From the NCBI GenBank assembly GCA_903917735.1, contig CAIXBR010000035.1:1-44476 (forward strand): a DNA stretch of 44,476 bases, read 5' to 3'. The notes under the pieces are model-generated. The model saw only the letters and a list, made by a program, of their open reading frames with translations, ran no database searches and was not told where the DNA came from. Made by a program: the position numbers and the translations under genes. Of this stretch, positions 1 through 7,917 are shown piece by piece. The DNA comes from an uncultured Elusimicrobia bacterium. GTDB taxonomy: Bacteria; Elusimicrobiota; Elusimicrobia; Elusimicrobiales; UBA9959. Each line of letters starts with the position of its first letter. The first letter of the stretch is position 1.

Positions 1-219
1 CAATGTGTCCTGTTGCGCGGCTTGTCCTTGTGGCAGTAAGTTCCTTGAATTCCACCGGCTCAGTACAGTACACTATGGTTAATCACGAAGATGCGCACTG
101 CGCTGTCAGCAAATGTTGCAATAGCTACTGGCTATCGGGGAGGATAAAATACGGAAGGGTGTTTATAACCGAAAATAGTCAAAATTGAGGGCTTACTGCG
201 GAACCTGGGCTAATTCTCC

Positions 220-256
220 GACGGTAGACTATCATGGTCTGCCGTCTTTTCTTTTG
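220..256 (+). terminator. Factor-independent terminator
   Basis: A GACGG-AGAC stem pairs with GTCT-CCGTC across a short loop, with one unpaired base on each side, and is followed by TTTTCTTTT. It probably ends a transcript that enters from left of the window. Confidence 0.65.
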
Positions 257-445
257 TCCCGGACTCTGCCGGTTTAGGGCGGTAGCGCCTGAATTCTACC
301 CAAAGAGAACAGTTTTATCCCTTAACCAGACCCATGTTTCGCCGGCAAAGTCTCTTCCAAGGTGTTGTTTTGGTGGTAATTATTTACCTGAATCCTGCAG
401 TTTATGATAGTTTTCATTGGAGAAGTCAGGGAACAGAAATATTCT

Positions 446-684
446 GCAGGATTCCCCGCTGGTCGGGCCCAGAGCTAAGCGCTATGCGCGCCAGGCCCGA
501 GGAGGTGAGGCCCGGCTTTAGAGCGAGGCATAATTATGCCTCGCGTCCGGGCCGCAAGCCCGAAGGCGTTTTCCTGCATAGCGAAAACGCCGAGGCGGGG
601 TCGCGCAAAACCGCTATTCGGTTTATGCGTGACTATTCCTCCCGCAGAGCGCCCGCTATGCGGGCGGAAAGTTGCAACTGCAAC
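446..684. repeat. Cluster of consecutive hairpins, copy 1
   Basis: Six or more inverted repeats follow each other: GCGC-TAT-GCGC (479-489), a perfect 22-bp palindrome (523-544), CGGGC/GCCCG (548-562), a 9-bp stem GGCGTTTTC/GAAAACGCC (565-591), AAACCG/CGGTTT (608-624), GCCCGC-TAT-GCGGGC (651-665) and GTTGCA/TGCAAC (671-684). Several carry GCTATGC at the turn. The first 65 bases, from GCAGGATTCCCCGC through AGCGCTATGCGCGCCAG, recur at 12719-12785. This looks like a REP/BIME-type intergenic element or a structured RNA; its nature is not established. Confidence 0.7.
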
Positions 685-1000
685 CAGGTTAACGGGTTTT
701 CAGTGATAAATTATTATCTTCCAGTATTGGTCCCTGTTTGCCGTGTCCTCTAACTATTAATCCAATTCCGTCTAACCTTTAAGGGCTATTCCAATCTTTT
801 GTTTGAAATAGTATTCTGTAAAAAACATAATGCCTTCCAATAGCCGGACCGGTGGAATAATTAAGAAATAAATACCAGCTTGCACCGCAATTGTGAAGGA
901 TATATGCGAATTGGAAGAGGTAATTGTCGCTGAGGGAGGAACTGCTTCCTGCAATAAGGAAAGCAAGTCTGGCTGACGATTAAGTTCATAGGGGATTAAT

Positions 1001-1189
1001 ATGAAAGAGAGATGGCTGGATAACAAGGACCTGATGGATGCATTTACGTTCCTGGATGAACTGCGCGAGATCGGTTCGACCAATATGTACGGCGCTAAAC
1101 TCGTTATGGTGCGGGAGATGGGCTGGGACAAGGATAAAGCGGATAAGGCTATTACGCTTTGGCTGGAGGGGGCAAAAGACCCCGAATAA
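1001..1189 (+). CDS. Small conserved-looking hypothetical protein (62 aa)
   Basis: A 62-residue acidic, helical protein, MKERWLDNK to the C-terminal LEGAKDPE. A GGGG stretch lies about 8 nt before the ATG, so translation is plausible. The core TNMYGAKLVM...MGWDKDKADKAITLWLEG resembles short uncharacterised bacterial proteins in which an NM(Y/F)GA motif precedes a helix ending in a W-x-x-G-like turn; that resemblance is from memory. There is no signal peptide or membrane segment. It stands alone: the next gene starts 375 nt downstream. I cannot assign a function. Confidence 0.6.
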   Translation: MKERWLDNKDLMDAFTFLDELREIGSTNMYGAKLVMVREMGWDKDKADKAITLWLEGAKDPE

Positions 1190-1218
1190 ACAATGGGTGC
1201 AGGTCTTTGGATTACGCT

Positions 1219-1320
1219 TTAGTTGCCATATTTTCTATCCTGTGAACTCTTTTTTGAGAATACAAAAATCCTTAAAAGCGCAAAAACCGCTATCAAAAAC
1301 ACAGCTATTATTTTCTTCAT
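1219..1320 (-). CDS. Possible 33-aa membrane microprotein
   Basis: A minus-strand frame starts at 1320 (MKKIIAVFLIAVFALL) and gives a single hydrophobic helix followed by RIFVFSKKSSQDRKYGN. The composition is that of a one-pass membrane peptide with a positive tail. There is no good Shine-Dalgarno sequence, and a short inverted repeat (ACCGGC/GCCGGT, 1336-1359) lies just upstream. Low confidence. Confidence 0.3.
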   Translation of the reverse strand: MKKIIAVFLIAVFALLRIFVFSKKSSQDRKYGN

Positions 1321-1397
1321 AAGGTGTCCATTTAAACCGGCAAGAACTATCCCGCCGGTGATATCTCCTGTTTTTATCTGACCGGTGTTTCAAAGGC

Positions 1398-1403
1398 TAT
1401 AAT
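1398..1403 (+). promoter_or_regulatory. Candidate -10 box upstream of the VIT transporter
   Basis: A perfect TATAAT lies about 160 nt before the transporter start. No convincing -35 box is found at 16-18 nt, so this is only a candidate. Confidence 0.3.
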
Positions 1404-1563
1404 AGCAAAAAGGCGATGGATAACCGGTTTTTAGTCCGCTTTTCTCATATTTCCGCCCAGGCGGGAAGAATGTCCGGGTAAAACGGGATAACGGCCGGCG
1501 GCACATAACAGGTAAATGGGTGACCCCGAGGCGCGACAAATTTACAAGCATACGGGAGAGACT

Positions 1564-2268
1564 ATGGTCAGAGGCATGATCCGTCATAAGGAAGAACACC
1601 GCACGAGCCGGATCGGCTGGCTGCGGGCCGCGGTGCTTGGAGCCAACGACGGGATACTGTCCACGGCAAGCCTCGTTGTGGGGGTAGCGGCGGCTCACTC
1701 GTCAAGGAGTTCTGTGATAATTGCGGGAGTCGCCGGCGTTGTGGCCGGGGCGATGTCGATGGCCGCCGGCGAATACGTCTCGGTGAGCTCTCAGGCTGAT
1801 ACCGAGCGGGCGGACCTGGCGCGCGAGCGCATGGAACTCGAGGAGGACAACGAGAACGAGCACAAGGAACTGGCGTCCATCTACGTGGGCCGGGGTCTGG
1901 AGCCAGCGCTCGCGAAAGCGGTGGCGGCGCAATTGATGAAGCATGACGCCCTGGGCGCGCACGCCCAGGAAGAACTGGGCATCTCCGTTAATTTCACCGC
2001 CCGGCCTGTGCAGGCGGCGCTGGCTTCGGCCGCGACTTTCGCCGCAGGCGGGGCTATGCCGCTCATTATAGCGCTGACGGCTCCGGGAACTAAGCTGGTA
2101 GGCATTGTATTCGGGGTCACGCTTGTCTGTCTTGCCGGACTAGGCACGCTGGCGGCGTTGGTCGGCGGGGCGCCCATAGCCAGGGCGGCTGTCCGCGTTA
2201 CGTTCTGGGGGGCGCTGGCGATGGGCGTGACGGCGGCCGCTGGGGCCCTGTTCGGCGCAATTGTCTAA
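1564..2268 (+). CDS. VIT1/CCC1-family Fe2+/Mn2+ transporter
   Basis: Membrane transporter of the VIT1/CCC1 family, expected to move Fe2+ or Mn2+ across the inner membrane. The N-terminal helix carries the family signature LRAAVLGANDGILSTASLVVGVAAA, followed by a second helix with AGAMSMAAGEYVSVSSQ-D. A charged cytoplasmic segment follows (about residues 75-125, rich in E, D and K; the likely metal-binding region), then three C-terminal helices. The frame is open from 1516, but I prefer ATG 1564 because GGGAG precedes it and the family N-terminus begins there; this gives 234 aa. A decayed partial copy of the same gene lies at 15485-15694, with near-identical stretches at DNA level. The gene is monocistronic. 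Confidence 0.88.
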   Translation: MVRGMIRHKEEHRTSRIGWLRAAVLGANDGILSTASLVVGVAAAHSSRSSVIIAGVAGVVAGAMSMAAGEYVSVSSQADTERADLARERMELEEDNENEHKELASIYVGRGLEPALAKAVAAQLMKHDALGAHAQEELGISVNFTARPVQAALASAATFAAGGAMPLIIALTAPGTKLVGIVFGVTLVCLAGLGTLAALVGGAPIARAAVRVTFWGALAMGVTAAAGALFGAIV

Positions 2269-2491
2269 TAGGGCAAAGTGGTTAAGTCTTTACTTTTTAT
2301 CTTTTCAGGGGGGGAGGGGATGCTGCTTCCTTACTTCCTGTTTGATAGTGTTCATGAGGCAAAGTCTGCAGTTTAGGAAGATAGCAAACAGCGTTCCCGT
2401 CCTCCCGCAGGCGCGTCACTGCCCGATCGCCATGCGATTTTAGAACGCTTAACAGGTTCCCCGCTTTCCCAATTACTCCGGATAGCGCAGG

Positions 2492-2832
2492 CTATTTACC
2501 CAGACCGATCTGCTTCATATAAGTGGCGTTATCCCAATACAGCCACTCTTCGGTCATTACGCCTTTGACCCAGTGGCCTACGGTACACATCGCCAGGCTG
2601 AACTTCATGCCGGTGGGCTTAATGAACTTCCCGCCGCCTATGGGCATCGGCTTAGAGAAGGTACCGGTCATTATGCCGGTAACGAAGGTCCATTCCTTGC
2701 TGCCGAAGCGGATCGGGTGCTGCTTTATGGCGGTGTCCGGAGCATAGACGAACATGGCCTTAAGGTCCTCTATGTGCTTCTCGATGCCGCAAGTACCAGC
2801 CCCAGTCCGTGCATGGTTTTTATTTTCATTGT
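2492..2832 (-). pseudogene. Broken SnoaL-like (ester cyclase type) gene
   Basis: The minus-strand frame from 2755 down to 2492 encodes the C-terminal half of a SnoaL-like cone-fold protein (FVYAPDTAIKQHPIRFGSKEW...MTEEWLYWDN). Reading that frame further upstream adds GIEKHIEDLKAM, typical of the middle of such proteins. A good start, AAGGAG then ATG at 2832 (MKIKTMHGLGLVLA), lies only about 65 bases upstream and in another frame. The simplest reading is that most of the N-terminal half was deleted and the frame lost at the junction. A functional product is unlikely unless translation starts internally at 2755. Family members usually have about 130-170 residues. Confidence 0.55.
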
Positions 2833-2857
2833 CTGTCTCCTTGATTTAACGCGTATA

Positions 2858-3253
2858 TCAGTGAACTAAGTTTTTCCGCAGGTGTTCTTTAATGGAATTC
2901 ACCTCGTGGAATATCTCCTTAAGTTCTCCCTTTTTTAGGTCCAGTACACACATAGTGTGATGCAGATGATTTTCAAGCATCCGCTTGGTCTTGGCCAATG
3001 CTTTCTGGTGCGCAATTCCGGGAGTTTTAACAAAGGCCGCGGCGAATTCCTTTTTAAGTTCGGCCTGCTCGACAGCTTTTTCTTTCATTATCGCGCCGAT
3101 CTCTTTAACTTTCTCCTGCGTTGCCGTGATCAGCTTGCTCAGGCGCGCGCGTTTTTCCGTAACTTCACCGTTCGTGCTCTGCTCAACTCTAGGCCTGTGC
3201 TGCCAAAGCCCGCGAGCTTTCGTATGTGTGCCTGCTACCGGTGTTTTATGCAT
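2858..3253 (-). CDS. Hypothetical coiled-coil protein (131 aa)
   Basis: Start chosen at ATG 3253, which has AAGGAG 8 nt upstream; an earlier in-frame ATG at 3304 lacks such a site. The first 40 residues are basic and without clear structure (MHKTPVAGTHTKARG). Residues of about 40-131 are rich in K, E, A and L with heptad-like spacing (EKVKEIGAIMKEKAVEQAELKKEF ... LKKGELKEIFHEVNSIKEHL), so a long helical or coiled-coil fold is likely. There is no signal peptide and no recognised domain. It sits between two broken genes and may itself be a remnant with an intact frame. Confidence 0.6.
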   Translation of the reverse strand: MHKTPVAGTHTKARGLWQHRPRVEQSTNGEVTEKRARLSKLITATQEKVKEIGAIMKEKAVEQAELKKEFAAAFVKTPGIAHQKALAKTKRMLENHLHHTMCVLDLKKGELKEIFHEVNSIKEHLRKNLVH

Positions 3254-3444
3254 TGTTATGCTCCTTTGTCCAATAGGGCGCGAAGAAGATAACTTATGCG
3301 CCATGCGCGTCCCTGCTCATACAGTACTCTCCATCAGCCCGGGGCCGCAATCAGGAATTATACGCACAGTCATGAGTAAGATCCACGATTAGGAAAAGAA
3401 AAAGGGGAGACGCTGCTGGCCGGCAGCTCTTCCCACTCTGGAGA

Positions 3445-3976
3445 ATGAACACTTAATTTTGCGCCCTTTAACTCCGGCGGACTGTCCGGTGATAGAAAAG
3501 CTCGCCGGGGATTTTGCCGTCGCCGATACCACGGTCGGCATACCGCATCCCTATCCTCCCGGGGCCTCGGTCGGCTGGATACAAGCGCTGGCCGGCAGTT
3601 TTACAAGCCGGGAAACGCTTAATCTGGGAAGTGTCAGACGTTCCGGTGGTGACCTGGTTGGAGTTATGGGTTTCTACTCTATTTCTGCGCAGCATGAGCG
3701 GGCTGAACTGGCCTATTGGGCAGGAAAACTTTTTTGGGGGAAAGGATTTGCCACTGAGGTTTGCGCGCTGGTGCGGGATTACGGGTTTAAAACGCTAAGG
3801 TTTAATAAGATTTGCGCACTCGCTACACAAGGAACACAGCTTCCGGCCGGATGCTTCTGAAGAACGGCATGAAGCAGGGAGGCGTACTGAAGGGGCATGT
3901 GAAAAAGTGGGATAAATTCGAGGATTATGTCTGTTATGGCATACTGCGTGCCGAATATCTACCCCTTGATATATAA
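3445..3976 (+). pseudogene. RimJ/RimL-type GNAT acetyltransferase, two frameshifts
   Basis: The central frame from 3459 encodes LRPLTPADCPVIEKL...ELAYWAGKLFWGKGFATEV..LRFNKICAL, the typical RimJ/RimL-like N-acetyltransferase with the acetyl-CoA-binding W-G-x-G-(F/Y)-A-T-E motif. At the 5' end the expected start (GGAG, then ATG 3445, MNT) is separated from LILRPLT by a one-base loss near 3453, producing a stop. At the 3' end the frame shifts near 3830; the next frame continues with RNTASGRMLLKNGMKQGG and ends in LRAEYLPLDI at 3976. Both repairs restore a normal family protein of about 175 residues. Unless these are sequencing errors, the gene is dead. Confidence 0.75.
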
Positions 3977-4036
3977 TTATCGCACTGGGGCCAGGTCTTG
4001 GATCTTGACATTGCTAGTGGGGAAGCCCGGCGGTTT

Positions 4037-4561
4037 TTAGGGCAATACTTTTTTAAAGAAGGCGATGATCTGTTCCGCGGGGGGCTGATCGGAATTGTCT
4101 ATCGTCAGGGCCCAGTCCAGGGCGACCTTGGAGGCTTTCTCATTAATTGTTTTTATCATCTCTTCGGAAACCGGGAGGTGGGCATTTGCGTCCCTTTGTT
4201 TAATGCGGCGGTAGCACGCGGCCAAAGGACTGAATATCCGGATCAGCTTTACATTGTATTTTGAGCGCAACCGCTCTAATACTGTAAAAAAATATTCAGA
4301 AGAGCCTGTCGCTTCAAAGGTCATCGCGTCTTCCTGCGCCAGGATCCGGTCTATCTCTTCTTCTTCCTCGTGAAAACTTTCCTTTACGCGCTCGTAGCCG
4401 GTCAATTTCGACCTTTTGCTGTTCTCCAGGCCGAGTTTCTCTACGCTTAGGAATTTTAGGCCTATTTCTTTTTCAAGGAGCGCTCCAATATGGGTTTTGC
4501 CACTGCCTTTCGGGCCGACAAGAATAAAAACCGTTTTTCTTTCAGGAATCGTTGAAGCCAT
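4037..4561 (-). CDS. P-loop kinase-like protein (174 aa)
   Basis: A small nucleotide-binding protein with a Walker A motif GPKGSGKT at residues 17-24, after a hydrophobic beta strand (VFILV). It is of shikimate/gluconate-kinase or AAA_33 size. Later features are an acidic helix (ESFHEEEEEIDRIL), FEATGSSEYF as the probable Walker-B/acceptor region, and IKQRDANAHLPVSEE, which looks like the lid with Arg residues. The substrate cannot be told from the sequence. A TATAAT box at 4570-4575 is only 8 nt before the ATG, so the mRNA may be leaderless. It is divergent from the histidine kinase at 4809. Confidence 0.75.
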   Translation of the reverse strand: MASTIPERKTVFILVGPKGSGKTHIGALLEKEIGLKFLSVEKLGLENSKRSKLTGYERVKESFHEEEEEIDRILAQEDAMTFEATGSSEYFFTVLERLRSKYNVKLIRIFSPLAACYRRIKQRDANAHLPVSEEMIKTINEKASKVALDWALTIDNSDQPPAEQIIAFFKKVLP

Positions 4562-4569
4562 ACCTTTAT

Positions 4570-4575
4570 ATTATA
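4570..4575 (-). promoter_or_regulatory. -10 box 8 nt before a start codon (leaderless candidate)
   Basis: On the minus strand TATAAT is followed by 8 nt and then the ATG of the P-loop kinase-like gene. Transcription starting about 7 nt downstream of the box would begin almost at the start codon. Confidence 0.45.
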
Positions 4576-4615
4576 TTCCAAAAATGTGGGACAGCGGTTT
4601 TTCTTTGCGCGATCG

Positions 4616-4640
4616 GCCGCCGGGAAAGCCCCGCGGCTTT
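4616..4640. repeat. GC-rich house-style hairpin in a divergent intergenic region
   Basis: GCCGC-C-GGG, loop AAAG, CCC-C-GCGGC, then TTTT. It is nearly the same hairpin that follows many genes in this window, but here it lies between two divergent genes, where a terminator has no obvious client. Confidence 0.5.
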
Positions 4641-4808
4641 TCTCTGGCTGCTGAACGGTTCGTGAAGTGTGCCGGATACAGATGACAGCGGCCTGTCGCT
4701 CTGTCGCTGGTAAGCCAGGCGGTTTTGTTTTGGTAGAATAAAGATAATGGCGCTGGTTCTTCATAACGGCCATGTTCCAAACACGATAATGGGTAAATTA
4801 CTGCGTCT

Positions 4809-5495
4809 ATGAACAATACGGATAATAAAGATAAACCGAGCCTTCTTAAGCAGATGTCCAGCGTGGTCAGCCACGAAATACGCAATCCGCTGGCCATTAT
4901 TTCTAATTCTATCTATTTCATCAAAACCAAGCTGGCGGCCGGCGGGACGGTTCTCGACCCGAAGATAGCGAAACATATAGGGATAATAGAGGGAGAGGTA
5001 AAGCACAGCAACGACGTTATTGAGGAAATGCTCAATTTCACACGCACCAGGGAACTGCGTTGCGCGCCGGCTGCCGTGAACTCGGCCATCAAGGACCTGG
5101 CGGCCTCTTATCTGCTCCCGCCTTCCATCACTTTAAAGGCCGTCGCCGACCCCGCGGACCCATGCGTGAACGCGGACATGGAAGCGGTCTGCTACGCTAT
5201 GCGCTGCGTTCTGGATAACGCGGTACAGGCAATGCCGGAAGGCGGGACGCTGATCCTGGAGGCCACGCACGACGATAAGATGGCGCATATGACCGTGATC
5301 GACAGCGGTAACGGCCTGCCCGGGGGCGACGGCGAAAAGGTCTTCGAGCCGTTCTTCACCACCAAGCCGCGCGGCATAGGGCTTGGCCTTACCATAGCGC
5401 GCAAGTTCCTGGAGCAGCAGGGCGGCACCGCAAAAGCGGAGAACGCCCCCGGCCGCGGCGCTGCAGTCACCTTGTCCCTGCCGCTGAACGGATAA
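4809..5495 (+). CDS. Sensorless histidine kinase (228 aa)
   Basis: A compact kinase with only the transmitter parts. The HisKA domain (about residues 10-75) has the phospho-acceptor in SHEIRNPL, His22. The HATPase domain (about 110-228) has the N box DNAVQAM, G1 DSGNGLPGGDG, F box FEPFFTTK and G2 GIGLGLTIARKF. There is no sensor domain, signal peptide or membrane helix, so it is cytoplasmic and must receive its signal from a partner. It is followed after about 185 nt by a lone receiver protein on the same strand, its likely phosphotransfer partner. The start ATG follows an A+T-rich leader; no strong ribosome binding site is seen. Confidence 0.88.
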   Translation: MNNTDNKDKPSLLKQMSSVVSHEIRNPLAIISNSIYFIKTKLAAGGTVLDPKIAKHIGIIEGEVKHSNDVIEEMLNFTRTRELRCAPAAVNSAIKDLAASYLLPPSITLKAVADPADPCVNADMEAVCYAMRCVLDNAVQAMPEGGTLILEATHDDKMAHMTVIDSGNGLPGGDGEKVFEPFFTTKPRGIGLGLTIARKFLEQQGGTAKAENAPGRGAAVTLSLPLNG

Positions 5496-5623
5496 CGGGA
5501 TCTGCCGGCCCCGGACAATGCCGGCACGCGTCTTTTTACGTTACACCGGCGGGGACAGGCGGTTCTGTTCTGGTAGTTGACTTTTGCGTTTCGGGATGAG
5601 AGAATGTCTGGAGGGGGTAGGTT

Positions 5624-5683
5624 ATGTTTCCTACATCAAGGTACGGCATTGTGATACGGCTGCCGGAAAAGGGTCGGCCATGA
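5624..5683 (+). CDS. Possible 19-aa leader peptide overlapping the receiver gene start
   Basis: GGAGGGGG is followed 6 nt later by ATG 5624, opening a 19-codon frame (MFPTSRYGIVIRLPEKGRP). Its TGA overlaps the ATG of the receiver gene as ATGA. This is the layout of a translationally coupled leader, and the receiver gene has no ribosome binding site of comparable strength of its own. Alternatively the strong site is coincidental, and the receiver frame, open from TTG 5584, starts upstream. Confidence 0.35.
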   Translation: MFPTSRYGIVIRLPEKGRP

Positions 5684-6072
5684 GCGGCGCGGCTTCTCCT
5701 GCCGTGCTTGTCGTTGACGACGACCAGAACGTCCGCGACCTGATCTGCGCGATATTGGGAAGCAAGGGCTACGGGACGGCCGTGGCCGGCAACGGTAAGG
5801 AGGCCCTGACCTACCTGAGAAGTTCCTCCATGCGGCCCCGGCTTATACTGCTGGACCTGATGATGCCGGAAATGACCGGCTGGGAATTCCAGAAAGCCCA
5901 ACAGGAGGATCCCGCCCTCTGCGGGATCCCCGTCGCCATAATCACGGGCCTGAGCAGGTTCGAAGGACAGGCCACGGCTCTTGGCGCCGTGGACGTGCTC
6001 TGCAAGCCCTCGCGGATAGAAACGCTCGTCTCGCTAGTTTCCCGTTTCTGCGGAAAACCTGCGGGTGGCTAG
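5680..6072 (+). CDS. Single-domain response regulator (130 aa)
   Basis: A CheY-like receiver with no output domain. The acidic pocket is DDD at residues 13-15, the phospho-acceptor is Asp59 in LILLDLMMPEMTG, the switch Thr lies in AIITG, and the conserved Lys is in LCKPS. Start chosen at ATG 5680, where the domain begins; the frame is open back to 5584. It follows the sensorless kinase at 4809, and the two probably form one signalling pair. The output is unknown and may act through protein contacts. It converges with the ABC-F gene. Confidence 0.85.
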   Translation: MSGAASPAVLVVDDDQNVRDLICAILGSKGYGTAVAGNGKEALTYLRSSSMRPRLILLDLMMPEMTGWEFQKAQQEDPALCGIPVAIITGLSRFEGQATALGAVDVLCKPSRIETLVSLVSRFCGKPAGG

Positions 6073-6136
6073 GGGTAGGCTGTTTTCCGGCTTCCTGATC
6101 TTATAGGGGAAAAGGCGGCGCAGTTTTTTTACGGGT

Positions 6137-7723
6137 TCAGGACGGTGTGCTTATTTCTATTTCGGCGGGTTGTTCCCGGCTCGTTTTCGGGTGCCTTTTC
6201 CGGCCGGCTTTCCAGCCTTCCCACTGCTCCAGGTCGCCGAAGAAGCCGTGGTCGCCGCCCTCCAGCGCTATCAGCGCGCCGCAGACCCTGTCCAGCAGGT
6301 AGCGGTCATGCGTTACAAGTACCAGCGCGCCCGGGAAATCCCTTATGCTGTTCTCCAGCACCTCCAGCGACTGGATGTCCAGGTCGTTGGTGGGCTCGTC
6401 CAGCAGCAGCAGGTCGGCAGGCTGAAGCATCAGCCGGGCGATAAGGACACGGGCCTGCTCGCCGCCGGAAAGCCGGCTTAACGGGAAGTCCAGCTGCTCG
6501 GCCCGGAATAAAAAGCGGTGGGCCCATTTGTTCACATGTATGAAGTTGCCCTGGTATTCCACGTTCTCCCCGGCCGGGCAGAGAGCGCGGCGCAGCGTAA
6601 CGCTCAGGTCCAGCTGGTCCCGGTGCTGGTCGAAAACCGCTATCCGGAGGTCCTCCGCCTGTTTGATAGTGCCGGAATCCGGAGTGAGTTCGCCGGTTAT
6701 GATTTTAAGCAGCGTGCTCTTGCCGCTGCCGTTCGAGCCCAGCAGGCCCAGCTTATCCCCGGGGCGCAGCATAAAATCCAGATTATCGAAAAGCTTGCGC
6801 CCGCCGCTGGTCTTAGAGATCTCCACCGCGTGCACCAATTTCTTGGTCTGCCGCCCGCTGGCCGTAAAATTTATGGTAGCCGCGCGGTTCTGCGCGTTCC
6901 TGAATTCCAGTTCGGAAAGCTCGGCTATCAGGCCGCCGGCCCGGTCTATGTGGGCTTTCTGTTTGGTGGCCCTGCCCCGCGCGCCGCGGCGCAGCCATTC
7001 TATTTCGGTGCGCACGATATTGCGCACCGAGTCCTCGCGGGAGGACTGGGCGTCGAAGAACGCTTCGCGGTTTTCCAGAAATTTGCTGTAGTTGCCTACG
7101 CTGTTGAAGTGCCCCTGCGGGTAGCGCTTGTCCAGTTCTATCATGCGGTTGCAGACCCGCTCCAGGAAGCGCCGGTCATGCGTAACTACGAGGAAGGAGA
7201 ATCTAAGCCTGGACATAAAATCTTCGAGCCACAGCAAGCCTTCCAAGTCCAGGTGATTGGTGGGCTCATCCAGCAGCAGCAGGTCCGGTTCGCGTATCAC
7301 TTTGGACAGGATCGCCAGCCGCTTGCGCCAGCCGCCGGATAATTTTGCCACCTGCTGTTCGGGGTCGGTAAACCCCGCTTTTTCAAGTACGGCTTCTATG
7401 CGGAGATCCACCTCGTAATCTTCCAGGCCCAGGCCGTCCAGCGCCCGGGCCAGCATTTCGCGCACGGTAAAACCCTCGGGAGCGGCTTCAAAAACATCCT
7501 GCTGGGCCAGATAGCCGACGCGAAGGCCTCGGCGCGGCGCCAGGTTCCCGTCGTCCTGGGTTTCCAGGCCGGCCAGTATTTTAAGCAGGGTGCTTTTGCC
7601 TGTCCCGTTGGGCCCGATGAGCCCCGCCCTCTCGCCCTCGAATAGGCCGAAAGAAAGACCTTCGAAGAGAGGCCTGGTACCGAAACTTTTGGAGAGGTTT
7701 TGACAGCTTATTAGTATAGCCAT
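6137..7723 (-). CDS. ABC-F family ATPase (Uup/EttA-like)
   Basis: Cytoplasmic twin-ATPase of the ABC-F family, which acts on ribosomes rather than in transport; no membrane segments are present. The first cassette has Walker A GPNGTGKST, signature LSGGWRKR and Walker B LLLLDEPTNHLDL. The second has GSNGSGKST, LSGGEQARVLIARLM and LLLLDEPTNDLDI. The linker between them (about residues 215-310) is charged and Arg-rich (RRGARGRATKQKAHID), like the P-site tRNA interaction motif of the family. At 528 aa it lacks the C-terminal coiled coil of the longer Uup. Upstream on the minus strand is a TATACT-like -10 box. Confidence 0.93.
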   Translation of the reverse strand: MAILISCQNLSKSFGTRPLFEGLSFGLFEGERAGLIGPNGTGKSTLLKILAGLETQDDGNLAPRRGLRVGYLAQQDVFEAAPEGFTVREMLARALDGLGLEDYEVDLRIEAVLEKAGFTDPEQQVAKLSGGWRKRLAILSKVIREPDLLLLDEPTNHLDLEGLLWLEDFMSRLRFSFLVVTHDRRFLERVCNRMIELDKRYPQGHFNSVGNYSKFLENREAFFDAQSSREDSVRNIVRTEIEWLRRGARGRATKQKAHIDRAGGLIAELSELEFRNAQNRAATINFTASGRQTKKLVHAVEISKTSGGRKLFDNLDFMLRPGDKLGLLGSNGSGKSTLLKIITGELTPDSGTIKQAEDLRIAVFDQHRDQLDLSVTLRRALCPAGENVEYQGNFIHVNKWAHRFLFRAEQLDFPLSRLSGGEQARVLIARLMLQPADLLLLDEPTNDLDIQSLEVLENSIRDFPGALVLVTHDRYLLDRVCGALIALEGGDHGFFGDLEQWEGWKAGRKRHPKTSREQPAEIEISTPS

Positions 7724-7818
7724 ATGAAGTAGTATGTAAAGTATAACAGTAATAAAGTCGCCAGCGTGATATTTAATATGATCCGGTGCGGGGCAGCTCT
7801 CAATATGTCTGAAGCGGG

Positions 7819-7839
7819 AAAGGCAGCGGGCCTTTTTTT
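7819..7839 (+). terminator. Weak terminator-like hairpin
   Basis: AAAGGC pairs with GCCTTT across AGCGG and is followed by a run of T. It lies between divergent genes, upstream of the S41 protease, so its role is uncertain. Confidence 0.35.
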
Positions 7840-7917
7840 AATGGTGATTTTTTTTGCGGCGGATTAGGGTAAAATATCATATATAACCCGGAGTCGTTCA
7901 ACTGCAGCTTGTAAGGC

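Larger units (their letters stand above)
1..1000. other. Gene-poor left end with terminator and hairpin repeat
   Basis: I see no convincing protein gene here. Open frames at 3-188, 334-753 and 772-1131 (minus) lack a ribosome binding site and recognisable domains, and the second runs through a palindrome cluster. The stretch holds a factor-independent terminator (220-256) and the hairpin-rich repeat (446-684). From 685 to 1000 there is only A+T-richer sequence leading to the small gene at 1001. Confidence 0.6.

Noticed and set aside
334..753. 139-codon open frame
   Set aside because: It runs through the hairpin repeat, and its product is dictated by palindromes with no known domain.
6518..7342. 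Plus-strand open frame of 274 codons
   Set aside because: Shadow of the ABC-F gene.
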